Source: Massilia putida
Lineage (GTDB): Bacteria > Pseudomonadota > Gammaproteobacteria > Burkholderiales > Burkholderiaceae_D
Assembly (NCBI RefSeq): GCF_001941825.1
Contig: NZ_CP019038.1
Span: forward strand, 4,402,001-4,466,000
Length of the DNA: 64,000 nt
Direction: 5' to 3'
A model generated the notes under the pieces. The model worked only from the letters and a program-made list of their open reading frames with translations. It had not been told where the DNA came from and did not search any database. How positions within the stretch are numbered: position 1 is the stretch's first letter; each line of letters opens with the position of its first letter. Position numbers and translations under genes: made by a program. Of the stretch, positions 55,701-64,000 are shown in pieces.

Positions 55701-57794
55701 ATGAGCACCACCGGAATTGAACTGAAAACGCGCCGGCGCGGCGTGGCCGAAGCGGTCGAATTGCTGTCCTCGATGCGGTTCGCGATCACCTTGCTGGTCA
55801 TGATCGCGATTGCCGCCATCATCGGCACCATCATGCAGCAGGACCGCGGCATGTCGGATTACGTGAACCAGTTCGGCCCGTTCTGGTTCGAGATCTTCCG
55901 CAAGCTGAGCCTGTACACGGTGTATTCGGCCTGGTGGTTCCTGCTGATCCTGGGTTTCCTGATCATCTCGACGAGCCTGTGCATCGCGCGCAATGCGCCG
56001 AAGTTCATCCGCGACATGCGCAGCTGGCGCGATGCCGTGCGCGAGGAATCGCTGCGCAATTTCCACCACCGGACCGAATGGACGGCCCCGCTGGACATGG
56101 TCCCGCTGGCCCAGCAGACCGCGTCCCGCCTCGTCGACGCCGGCTATAAAACGAAGATGGTCGACAAGCCGGGCGGCGTGCTCGTCGCCGCAAAGAAGGG
56201 CGCCGGCAACAAGTTCGGCTATATCTTCGCGCACACGGCCATCATCGTGATCCTGCTGGGCGGCCTGCTCGATTCGAACCTGCCGATCCGCTTCCAGGAA
56301 TGGTTCATGGGGAAAACGCCGTATGCGGGCACGGGCCTGATCTCCGCGATCGCGCCGCAGCACCGCCTCGGCCTCGGCAACCCGACCTTCCGCGGCAACA
56401 CCCTGATTCCCGAAGGCCAGGCCAGCGACACGGCACTGCTCCAGCAAGCCGACGGCGTCCTCGTGCAAGACCTGCCGTTCACCATCGAGCTAAAGAAATT
56501 CAACATCGATTTCTACTCGACGGGCATGCCGAAGCTGTTCGCCAGCGACGTCGTGATCCGCGACCACGAGACAGGTAAAACGTTCCCCGCGACCATCAAG
56601 GTCAACCAGCCGCTGATCTACCGCGGCGTCGCCGTTTACCAGTCCAGCTTCGAGGATGGCGGCAGCAAGCTCAAGCTGACGGGCTGGCCGATGACGGGCA
56701 CCGGCGACAAATCGTTCGCCATCGAGGGCGAAGTCGGCAATGCGACCGAGCTCAAGCAGGGCACCGACACGTACTCCGTCGAGTGGTCGGGCTTCCGGCC
56801 GTTCAACGTCGAGAACACCAGCCAGAACAACGATGCGCGCGCCGTCGCGAAAGGTAAAAGTTTCGAGGAACAGTTCGCCCAGACCTTGTCCCAGCACTCG
56901 GGCTCGGCCGCGAAGAACGTCGGCAAGAAGGATCTGAAAAACGTCGGGCCCAGCGTGCAATACAAGCTGCGCGACAAGACGGGCCAGGCGCGCGAATTCC
57001 TGAACTACATGCAGCCCGTGACCCTCGAAGGCCATGAGGTGTTCCTGGCCGGCGTGCGCAGCAATCCGTCCGATCCGTTCAGCTTCCTGCGCATCCCGGC
57101 CGACGACCAGCACGGCTTGCGCGATTGGATGCGCCTGCGCGCCGCGCTCGCCGACCCGTCGCTGCGCGAGGAAGCCGCACGCCGCTACGCCGCCCGCGCG
57201 CTGCCGCCGGGCGATGCGGGCGGGGTGCTGGCCACGCAGCTGCAGGAATCGGCCGCCAAGACGCTGGCGATTTTTGCCGGCAACGGCGACCAGGGCGGTT
57301 ATCTGGCCGTCTCGAAATTCCTCGAGCGCATCCCCGCGGCGGAGCAGGAAAAGGCGGCGACCGTGTTCATGAAGATGCTCAACGGCGCCATGTGGGAGCT
57401 GTGGCAGGCTGCGCGTGCGCGCGATGGCGAAGCGCCCGTGACGCCCACCGAGACTCACGGCCGCTTCCTGCAACAGGCGACGAACGCGTTGTCCGACAGC
57501 TTTTTCTATGGCGCGCCCGTGTTCCTGGCGCTGGACGATTTCAAGGAAGTCAAAGCGTCGGTGCTGCAGGTGACGCGCTCGCCGGGCAAGAAAGTGGTCT
57601 ATGTCGGCTGTCTGTTGCTGGTGCTGGGTATTTTCTCGATGTTTTACATCCGCGAGCGCCGCATCTGGGTGTGGGTGAAGCCGGCCCCGGACGGCGGCAC
57701 GCACGCGCTGATGGCGATGAGCACCCAACGCAGAACGCTCGATTTCGAGCGGGAATTCGACGACCTGAAGAACAAACTGCCGCAATCGGCGTAA
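55701..57794 (+). CDS. resB: Cytochrome c biogenesis protein ResB (CcsB)
   Basis: A 697-residue membrane protein of the system II cytochrome c synthetase. Three N-terminal helices (about 33-52, 75-95 and 170-190) are followed by a large periplasmic domain (about 200-620) and a final helix (YVGCLLLVLGIFSMFYI) with a cytoplasmic tail. The N-terminal RFAITLLVMIAIAAIIGTIMQQ segment is typical. With CcsA it carries heme across the membrane and attaches it to apocytochromes such as the c4 encoded just upstream. ccsA follows after 32 nt. Confidence 0.95.
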   Translation: MSTTGIELKTRRRGVAEAVELLSSMRFAITLLVMIAIAAIIGTIMQQDRGMSDYVNQFGPFWFEIFRKLSLYTVYSAWWFLLILGFLIISTSLCIARNAPKFIRDMRSWRDAVREESLRNFHHRTEWTAPLDMVPLAQQTASRLVDAGYKTKMVDKPGGVLVAAKKGAGNKFGYIFAHTAIIVILLGGLLDSNLPIRFQEWFMGKTPYAGTGLISAIAPQHRLGLGNPTFRGNTLIPEGQASDTALLQQADGVLVQDLPFTIELKKFNIDFYSTGMPKLFASDVVIRDHETGKTFPATIKVNQPLIYRGVAVYQSSFEDGGSKLKLTGWPMTGTGDKSFAIEGEVGNATELKQGTDTYSVEWSGFRPFNVENTSQNNDARAVAKGKSFEEQFAQTLSQHSGSAAKNVGKKDLKNVGPSVQYKLRDKTGQAREFLNYMQPVTLEGHEVFLAGVRSNPSDPFSFLRIPADDQHGLRDWMRLRAALADPSLREEAARRYAARALPPGDAGGVLATQLQESAAKTLAIFAGNGDQGGYLAVSKFLERIPAAEQEKAATVFMKMLNGAMWELWQAARARDGEAPVTPTETHGRFLQQATNALSDSFFYGAPVFLALDDFKEVKASVLQVTRSPGKKVVYVGCLLLVLGIFSMFYIRERRIWVWVKPAPDGGTHALMAMSTQRRTLDFEREFDDLKNKLPQSA

Positions 57795-57826
57795 GCTTGA
57801 AAGAGCAAGCAACAAAGGAGATACCC

Positions 57827-58993
57827 ATGGACATTTCATCCGCATCGCAAGCGCAAGGCGCGGCGTACACCCGGCCCCCCGGCTTCTTCAAGCGCTTGAG
57901 CGCCATCGACTGGCTGTTCGGCGCCGGCTTGCTGGCGGCCGCGCTGTACGTCCTGAACCGCTTCGGCGCCTACATGGACATCTACGAGCAGGCGATCCTC
58001 GTGCTGGCCGCGCCCGTGTTCGCCTTCGTCGGCTGGACCTTCAAGCCCGTGCGCTGGCTGATGCCGCTCGTGGCCTTGCTGGCGTTGTGGGCCGTGCAGC
58101 TGTACGGCGGCTCGCTCGACGCGGCCAACCAGAAATTCTTCCTGAAATACATGCTGTCGAGCCAGTCCGCGATCCTGTGGATGAGCGCGCTGTTCGTGTT
58201 CTCGACCGGGTTCTACTGGCTCGGCCTGCTGACGCGCTCGCCGTTCGGTGGCAGCGTCGGCTCCAAGCTGTGCTGGGCCGCCGTCGTGCTGGGCTTTACC
58301 GGGATGATGGTGCGCTGGTACGAGTCGTACCTGATCGGCACGGACGTCGGCCACATCCCCGTGTCGAACCTGTACGAAGTGTTCATCCTGTTTTCGATGA
58401 TCACGGCCATGTTCTACCTGTACTACGAACAGCGCTACAAAACGCGCCAGTTGGGGCCGTTCGTGCTGCTCGTGATCTCGGCCGCCGTCGGCTTTTTGCT
58501 GTGGTACACGGTGGCGCGCGACGCTGCCGAGATCCAGCCGCTCGTGCCCGCGCTGCAGAGCTGGTGGATGAAGATCCACGTGCCGGCCAACTTCATCGGC
58601 TACGGCACGTTCGCGCTGGCCGCGATGGTCGGTTCGGCCTATCTGCTGAAGTCGCACGGCATCCTGGCCGACCGCCTGCCGGCGCTCGAGGTGCTGGACG
58701 ATGTCATGTACAAGGCGATCTCCGTCGGCTTCGCGTTCTTCACCGTCGCCACGATCCTGGGCGCGCTGTGGGCGGCCGAGGCCTGGGGCGGCTACTGGTC
58801 GTGGGACCCGAAGGAAACCTGGGCGCTGATCGTCTGGCTGAACTACGCGGCCTGGCTGCACATGCGCTTGATGTCCGGGCTGCGCGGCCGCGCGGCGGCG
58901 TGGTGGGCCCTCATCGGCCTCGTCGTGACGACGTTCGCGTTCCTCGGCGTGAACATGTTCCTGTCGGGGCTGCACTCGTACGGCAAGCTCTGA
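57827..58993 (+). CDS. ccsA: Cytochrome c heme-handling protein CcsA (ResC/CcsB-type)
   Basis: A 388-residue, about eight-helix protein. The tryptophan-rich WWD heme-binding motif is [19 protein letters not shown], and conserved histidines are in [13 protein letters not shown] and LHMRLM. It presents heme for attachment together with ResB. The ATG at 57827 was chosen for its strong AAAGGAG site 7 nt upstream; the longer frame overlaps resB. Naming of the ResC/CcsA/CcsB members differs between groups. Confidence 0.95.
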   Translation: MDISSASQAQGAAYTRPPGFFKRLSAIDWLFGAGLLAAALYVLNRFGAYMDIYEQAILVLAAPVFAFVGWTFKPVRWLMPLVALLALWAVQLYGGSLDAANQKFFLKYMLSSQSAILWMSALFVFSTGFYWLGLLTRSPFGGSVGSKLCWAAVVLGFTGMMVRWYESYLIGTDVGHIPVSNLYEVFILFSMITAMFYLYYEQRYKTRQLGPFVLLVISAAVGFLLWYTVARDAAEIQPLVPALQSWWMKIHVPANFIGYGTFALAAMVGSAYLLKSHGILADRLPALEVLDDVMYKAISVGFAFFTVATILGALWAAEAWGGYWSWDPKETWALIVWLNYAAWLHMRLMSGLRGRAAAWWALIGLVVTTFAFLGVNMFLSGLHSYGKL

Positions 58994-59126
58994 CTCGGAC
59001 TCTGAATATGTCCGATTATGTCCGTTGGCGGCAATTGGTAACAAATCGCCGCCCGGACGATCCTGCGGCGGCAGATGGTGTAACGTTGATATGTCGCGAG
59101 AAACACTATTTACAGCCGGAGCCGCC

Positions 59127-60104
<978 letters not shown>

Positions 60105-60115
60105 GCGGGCCGGCC

Positions 60116-60769
60116 ATGGCGTTCAATCCCACTCCGACCCAGCTCAAGGGGTTCAAGACGGTCATCTTCGTGCTGGCGCTGCTGCCGTTCCTGCGCATGG
60201 CGTGGCTGACGGCGACGGGCGTACCGGTCGATCCCGTCGAATTCCTCACGCACGGCAGCGGCGACTGGGCGTTGTACCTGCTGTGCGCGACGCTGGCCGT
60301 CACGCCGCTGCGCCGCCTGACGGGCTGGAACTGGGTGATCCGCTTGCGGCGCATGATCGGCCTGTTCACGTTCTTCTACGCCTTCATGCACTTCATGACC
60401 TTCCTGTGGTTCGACCATTTCTTCGACGTGGCCGCGATGTGGAAGGACGTGCTCAAGCGGCCGTTCATCACCGTGGGCTTCGCGTGCTTCGTGCTGCTGG
60501 TGCCGCTGGCCGCGACGAGCACGAACGCGATGATCAAGCGCCTGGGCCGCAACTGGGCCCGGCTGCACAAGCTGATTTATGTGATCGCGCCGCTGGCGAT
60601 CCTGCACTACTGGTGGATGAAGGCGGGCAAGCACAACTTCGAGCAGCCCATCGTCTGGGGCAGCGTGGTCGCCGTGCTCCTGCTGCTGCGCGTGTGGTGG
60701 GGCGTCGGCCGGACGCGCGTCGAAAAAAGTACCGATAAACGTCCTGCACCTGCATCCGTGCGATCATGA
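60116..60769 (+). CDS. msrQ: MsrQ (YedZ) heme-binding membrane subunit
   Basis: A 217-residue, about six-helix protein of the ferric-reductase-like family. Candidate heme ligands are the histidines in FFYAFMHFMTFLW, LGRNWARLHKLIY and LAILHYWWMKAGKHN. It passes electrons from the quinone pool (or a flavin reductase) to MsrP. Operon position and spacing behind msrP are as expected. The C-terminus is Arg/Lys-rich. Confidence 0.95.
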   Translation: MAFNPTPTQLKGFKTVIFVLALLPFLRMAWLTATGVPVDPVEFLTHGSGDWALYLLCATLAVTPLRRLTGWNWVIRLRRMIGLFTFFYAFMHFMTFLWFDHFFDVAAMWKDVLKRPFITVGFACFVLLVPLAATSTNAMIKRLGRNWARLHKLIYVIAPLAILHYWWMKAGKHNFEQPIVWGSVVAVLLLLRVWWGVGRTRVEKSTDKRPAPASVRS

Positions 60770-60797
60770 TCGGAGACGCTAATGCATACTGTCTGAC

Positions 60798-60980
60798 ATG
60801 AAATGGCCCCTCGCGCTGGTAATCGTCGTGGTGTTGGCCCTCGTGCTCGTTTTCGGCATGGGGCGGCCGCGCTATGGGCTGCTGGAACGGTGTCTCGACC
60901 TCGGCGGCCGCTGGAATGAACAGGCCGCCGCGTGTGCGGCGCAGATGTGGCCGGATGACCGGTCACGCGGGCGGGAGTGA
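60798..60980 (+). CDS. Small membrane protein with C-terminal CLDxGGRW motif
   Basis: A 60-residue protein with one N-terminal hydrophobic helix (WPLALVIVVVLALVLVFGM) followed by LLERCLDLGGRWNEQAAACAAQ. The two cysteines (32 and 46) are placed as in many short proteobacterial proteins of the CLDxGGRW...C pattern, which are not characterised. It starts 28 nt after msrQ. No clear Shine-Dalgarno is visible, but composition and motif suggest a real gene. A hairpin starts at its stop codon. Confidence 0.55.
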   Translation: MKWPLALVIVVVLALVLVFGMGRPRYGLLERCLDLGGRWNEQAAACAAQMWPDDRSRGRE

Positions 60981-61002
60981 TTGATGCCGGGGGCATCAAT
61001 CA
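60978..61002. terminator. Hairpin between convergent small gene and lysA
   Basis: TGATTGATGCC and GGCATCAATCA form a perfect 11-bp stem with a GGG loop. It starts at the stop of the small membrane protein and ends 9 nt before the lysA stop. No T-run on either side. Confidence 0.6.
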
Positions 61003-61011
61003 CGATCAGCG

Positions 61012-62286
61012 TTACTTGACGACGGTCTCGAGCGCAAACAGATCCGCCGGATTCTCCCGGCGACGGATCACATGCACCTGGTCGCCATCGACGAGCACCT
61101 CGGCCGCGCGGCCGCGCGTGTTGTAGTTCGACGCCATCGTGAACCCGTAGGCACCGGCCGCCATCATGGCCAGCACATCGCCCGGCTCGACGGCCAGGTC
61201 GCGGTCGCGCGCGAGCCAGTCGCCCGATTCGCACACGGGGCCGACAAGGTCATAGGTGACGGCCGTGCCGTCACGCTGCACGACCGGCTTGACGTCCATC
61301 CAGGCCTGGTACAGGGTCGGACGCGCCATGTCGTTCATCGCGGCGTCGACGACGCAGAAATTCTTTTCCTCGCCCGGCTTGAGGAACTCGACGGACATCA
61401 GCAGCACCCCCGTATTGCCGACGATGGAGCGGCCCGGCTCGAAAATCACCTTGATCGGCTGGCCGCCGTGTTTTTCGGCGCGCCACGCGTCCACGCGCGC
61501 GAACACGCGCTCGACGTAGTGGCCGATCGGCACCGGCGACGATTCGCCCGTGCCATAGTCGATGCCCAGGCCGCCGCCCACGTCCAGGTGGTGGATGTGG
61601 ATGCCTTCGCCGGCCAGCGTGTCGATCAGCTCGATCAGCTTGTCCAGCGCTTCCAGCAGCGGCGCGTCGTCCAGCAGCTGCGAGCCGATGTGGCAGTCGA
61701 TGCCGACGACGTCCAGGTGCGGCAGCTTGGCGGCGGTGCGGTAGGTGTCCAGCGCGTCCGAGAACGCGACGCCGAACTTGCTGGCCTTGAGGCCCGTGGC
61801 GATGTAGGGGTGGGTCTTCGGGTCGACGTTCGGGTTCACGCGCAGCGAGACGGGTGCGCGCTTGCCCATGCGGCCGGCGACTTCGTTGATGCGGTGCAGT
61901 TCCGGAATCGACTCGACGTTAAAGCACAGGATGCCCTTCTCGAGCGCCAGCGCGATTTCGGCCGCGGTCTTGCCCACGCCCGAGAAGATCACCTTGCCCG
62001 GATCGCCGCCGGCCGCGATCACGCGCAGCAGCTCGCCGCCCGAGACGATGTCGAAGCCCGCGCCTTCCCGGGCCAGCAGGTCGAGGATCGCCAGGTTGGA
62101 ATTCGCCTTCATCGCATAGCAGACCAGCGCATCGCGGCCCGCGCACGGGCGCGCGTAGCCGGCGAAGTTTTCCAGCAGCTGGGCTTTCGAATAGACGTAG
62201 GTCGGGGTGCCGTGTTCGGTGGCGATCGTGGACAGGGGGACGCGTTCGGCGTGCAGGACGCCGTCTTGGTAGGTGAAGTGAGACAT
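61012..62286 (-). CDS. lysA: Diaminopimelate decarboxylase
   Basis: A 424-residue PLP enzyme for the last step of lysine synthesis (meso-diaminopimelate to lysine). The fold-type III barrel has the Schiff-base Lys60 ([10 protein letters not shown]), the phosphate-binding [23 protein letters not shown] and, in the C-terminal domain, [14 protein letters not shown] with the conserved Cys and Glu. It is the second gene of the lptM-lysA pair, 14 nt after it; this pair and the divergent cyaY are a common proteobacterial cluster. Confidence 0.97.
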   Translation of the reverse strand: MSHFTYQDGVLHAERVPLSTIATEHGTPTYVYSKAQLLENFAGYARPCAGRDALVCYAMKANSNLAILDLLAREGAGFDIVSGGELLRVIAAGGDPGKVIFSGVGKTAAEIALALEKGILCFNVESIPELHRINEVAGRMGKRAPVSLRVNPNVDPKTHPYIATGLKASKFGVAFSDALDTYRTAAKLPHLDVVGIDCHIGSQLLDDAPLLEALDKLIELIDTLAGEGIHIHHLDVGGGLGIDYGTGESSPVPIGHYVERVFARVDAWRAEKHGGQPIKVIFEPGRSIVGNTGVLLMSVEFLKPGEEKNFCVVDAAMNDMARPTLYQAWMDVKPVVQRDGTAVTYDLVGPVCESGDWLARDRDLAVEPGDVLAMMAAGAYGFTMASNYNTRGRAAEVLVDGDQVHVIRRRENPADLFALETVVK

Positions 62287-62300
62287 GGGGGTGCGTTTGC

Positions 62301-62576
62301 TTACTGTTGGGTGGCCGGCGGAGGCTGGTTCGGGGCTTGCGTATTGTTGGCGTTGGAGCCGGCGGCGGGGACGGTCACGCCGGCGGCGGGGGCCGGCGGC
62401 GTGATCTGGACGGCCGGCGCTGCCGTGGTATTCGTCGTGCCGGACGGGGCGGCGCCGGTGGGCGCGGCGCCGGGCCGGGTGGGCGGCTTGGGCATGTAGA
62501 GCGGGCCGGTCTGGCCGCAGGCCGACAGCGCTATCAGGGTCGCCAGGCTTGTCAGGAGCGCAAATGGGGACTTCAC
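62301..62576 (-). CDS. lptM: LPS translocon maturation lipoprotein LptM (YifL)
   Basis: A 91-residue lipoprotein. The signal (MKSPFALLTSLATLIALSAC, starting from GTG) ends at a lipobox with the conserved start of the mature protein, CGQTGPLYMPKPP. This CGQxGPLYLP pattern and the location before lysA identify the YifL/LptM family, which helps form the disulfides of LptD. The rest is a Pro/Ala/Thr-rich disordered tail. The GTG at 62576 is favoured by signal-peptide length; a GTG at 62588 is possible. Confidence 0.85.
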   Translation of the reverse strand: MKSPFALLTSLATLIALSACGQTGPLYMPKPPTRPGAAPTGAAPSGTTNTTAAPAVQITPPAPAAGVTVPAAGSNANNTQAPNQPPPATQQ

Positions 62577-62617
62577 GATTAGAATCACGGTTTGATTAGC
62601 AGACCTTGGAGTGTAGC

Positions 62618-62947
62618 ATGACCGAATCCGAATTTTTGGCCCTGGCCGAGTCCACCCTGGACGAGATCGAACAGGCATTCGACCGCCTGTTCGAGCAGGA
62701 TATCGTCGACGTCGAGTGCAAGCGCAGCGGCAACGTGCTCGAGATCGAGTTCGTCGACAACGGCTCGAAGATCATCGTCAACAGCCAGGCGCCGTTGCAG
62801 GAGATGTGGATCGCGGCGCGCGCCGGCGGTTTCCACTACAAGCGCGTGGGCGATGAATGGCGCAATACGCGCGACGGCACGGAGTTCTTCACCTCGTTGT
62901 CCGATTTCGCCACGCAGCAGGGCGGGGCACCCGTCAAATTGCATTAA
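62618..62947 (+). CDS. cyaY: Iron-sulfur cluster regulator CyaY (frataxin)
   Basis: A 109-residue frataxin homologue that binds iron and slows IscS-driven cluster assembly. The acidic first helix is LALAESTLDEIEQAFDRLFEQD. The beta-sheet carries VLEIEFVDNGSKIIVN and the conserved QAPLQEMWIAARAGGFHY, where the Trp is the family mark. GGAG is 7 nt before ATG 62618. It is divergent from lptM-lysA, the usual arrangement. Confidence 0.96.
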   Translation: MTESEFLALAESTLDEIEQAFDRLFEQDIVDVECKRSGNVLEIEFVDNGSKIIVNSQAPLQEMWIAARAGGFHYKRVGDEWRNTRDGTEFFTSLSDFATQQGGAPVKLH

Positions 62948-62977
62948 TGGTTGATTGACCGGTAGGGTGGGCACCTG

Positions 62978-63051
62978 TGCCCACGCGTAACGCCAACCTA
63001 TCGCAAACGTTACGCGTGGGCATGTTTCATCTGAGGCCCCGGCCTCAGATG
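62978..63051. repeat. Two palindromes between cyaY and the PBP gene
   Basis: TGCCCACGCGTAACG (62978-62992) and CGTTACGCGTGGGCA (63008-63022) are perfect 15-bp inverted arms in the setting GGTAGGGTGGGCACCTG. The second palindrome has 11-bp arms, CATCTGAGGCC/GGCCTCAGATG (63028-63051). Both lie in the 129-nt gap between convergent genes and can act as terminators. The GGTAGGGTGGGCA word is known from dispersed intergenic repeats in related genomes. Confidence 0.6.
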
Positions 63052-63076
63052 CCGACCCTGCGTAAAAACGCCGGTT

Positions 63077-64000
63077 TTAAAACAATTCGTTGCGGACGGC
63101 GTCGCGCGACTTCTGTTCGGCCGCCGGCTGTGCCGCGCCGACGTCGAGCGACTGCACCCCCGTGCCCGGCGGGTTCTCGGCGTAATAGAACTCGTCGCCG
63201 TACTGCACGAGCCCCGGCGGCACCGGACGGTCGAGCACCGGCTCGTTCTTGAGCGCCTTCTGCATGAAGCCGATCCAGATCGGCAGCGCCAGGCCGCCGC
63301 CCGTTTCCTTGTTGCCCAGGTTGCGCGGCTGGTCGTAGCCGATCCACGCGATGCCCACCAGGTGCGGCTGGTAGCCCGCGAACCAGGCGTCGATCGAATC
63401 GTTCGTCGTCCCCGTCTTGCCCGCGATGTCCGGGCGCTTCAGCACCTGCGACGCCTTGGCCGCCGTGCCGTAGCGGGCCACGTCCTTGAGCATGCTGTCC
63501 ATCAGCCACGCGTTGCGCTCGTCGATGACGCGGTTGGCGTCGACGCCGGCGCGGTCCGGACGGGCTTCCGACAACACCTTGCCATCCGCATCCGTCACCT
63601 TGGAGATGAGGTAGGGACTGATGCGGTAGCCGCCGTTGGCGAACACGGAATAGGCGCCGGCCATCTGCAGCGGCGTCGTCGCGCCCGCGCCCAGCGCGAG
63701 CGTCAGGTACGGCGGATTCTTATCGGGATCGAAGCCGAAGCGGGTCGCGTATTCCTGGCCGTAGCGGGCGCCGATCTTGTTCAGGATGCGGATCGAAATC
63801 ATGTTCTTCGACTTCGTCAGGCCACGCCGCATCGTCATCGGGCCTTCGTACTTGTTGTCGTAGTTTTTCGGTTCCCACGCCTGGCCGCCCGTCGCCCCGG
63901 CGTCGAACGAGATCGGCGCGTCGTTGATGACGGTCGCCGGCGAGAAGCCCCGCTCCAGCGATGCCGAATAGATGAACGGCTTGAACGAGGACCCCGGCTG
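63077..64000 (-). CDS. Penicillin-binding protein 1A, C-terminal part (truncated at the window edge)
   Basis: The visible 307 residues are the transpeptidase domain of a class A penicillin-binding protein. The nucleophile motif SSFK (PGSSFKPF) is at the window edge, SKN (LTKSKNM) follows, and the third motif KTGTTND is intact. The N-terminal glycosyltransferase domain and start lie beyond base 64000. Class A PBPs polymerise and cross-link peptidoglycan on the outer face of the inner membrane. The C-terminal extension after the KTG motif (AWFAGYQPHLVGIAWIGYD and beyond) is typical of PBP1A (mrcA/ponA). The gene ends 26 nt from the intergenic palindromes. Confidence 0.93.
   Translation of the reverse strand, partial: QPGSSFKPFIYSASLERGFSPATVINDAPISFDAGATGGQAWEPKNYDNKYEGPMTMRRGLTKSKNMISIRILNKIGARYGQEYATRFGFDPDKNPPYLTLALGAGATTPLQMAGAYSVFANGGYRISPYLISKVTDADGKVLSEARPDRAGVDANRVIDERNAWLMDSMLKDVARYGTAAKASQVLKRPDIAGKTGTTNDSIDAWFAGYQPHLVGIAWIGYDQPRNLGNKETGGGLALPIWIGFMQKALKNEPVLDRPVPPGLVQYGDEFYYAENPPGTGVQSLDVGAAQPAAEQKSRDAVRNELF

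Overview
The window reads as a chromosomal segment of a GC-rich betaproteobacterium, most likely Oxalobacteraceae (Massilia/Duganella-like). This is inferred from the str and S10-spc-alpha ribosomal gene order with secY-infA-rpmJ, a PEP-CTERM protein, the ResB/CcsA (system II) cytochrome c maturation genes, and the small dispersed palindromes typical of that group. No search could be run, so the genus is an inference. There is no sign of phage, plasmid, IS transposase or CRISPR.

Layout. 1-2 kb: end of an MBL-fold hydrolase, a spermidine-synthase-like methyltransferase and a TonB-domain lipoprotein. 2-9.5 kb (minus strand): a six-gene unit of membrane-fusion protein, ABC ATPase, two FtsX/MacB-type permeases, a sigma-54-dependent response regulator and a histidine kinase. 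A good sigma-54 promoter with nested inverted repeats lies in front of it. 9.7-13.1 kb: a membrane-anchored MutS-like ATPase and a phosphoethanolamine transferase. 13.3-18.7 kb: str operon rpsL-rpsG-fusA-tuf, then rpsJ with its own promoter and terminator. 18.9-27.8 kb: non-ribosomal genes that separate rpsJ from rplC. They are a PEP-CTERM protein, 8-oxoguanine deaminase with a xanthine/urate permease, a MocR regulator with a LysE exporter, a LacI regulator, an MscS channel and tRNA-Val(GAC).

27.9-42.5 kb: rplC through rplQ (S10, spc and alpha operons), including rpmD and rpmJ. It has internal promoters before rplC, rplN and rpsD, and an odd 119-nt palindrome between rpoA and rplQ. 42.5-52.9 kb: dsbD; a Spy/CpxP-like protein divergent from an OmpR/EnvZ-type pair; an RND efflux adaptor and pump; and an unknown TonB-like protein with an N-terminal CxxC motif. 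53-64 kb: hemB, engB, cytochrome c4, resB, ccsA, msrP-msrQ, a small membrane protein, lysA, lptM, cyaY and the C-terminal part of a class A penicillin-binding protein.

The genes form several coherent units. One is translation and transcription (ribosomal proteins, EF-G, EF-Tu, IF-1, SecY, RNA polymerase alpha). One is envelope stress and export (two two-component systems, each beside an efflux system, plus Spy, DsbD and PEtN transferase). One is periplasmic redox and cytochrome maturation (DsbD, cytochrome c4, ResB/CcsA, MsrPQ, HemB). One is purine salvage (permease and deaminase). The most interesting points are the split S10 operon, the sigma-54/UAS architecture of the ABC-TCS unit, a duplicated tuf 3' end and a repeated intercistronic element in the str operon.
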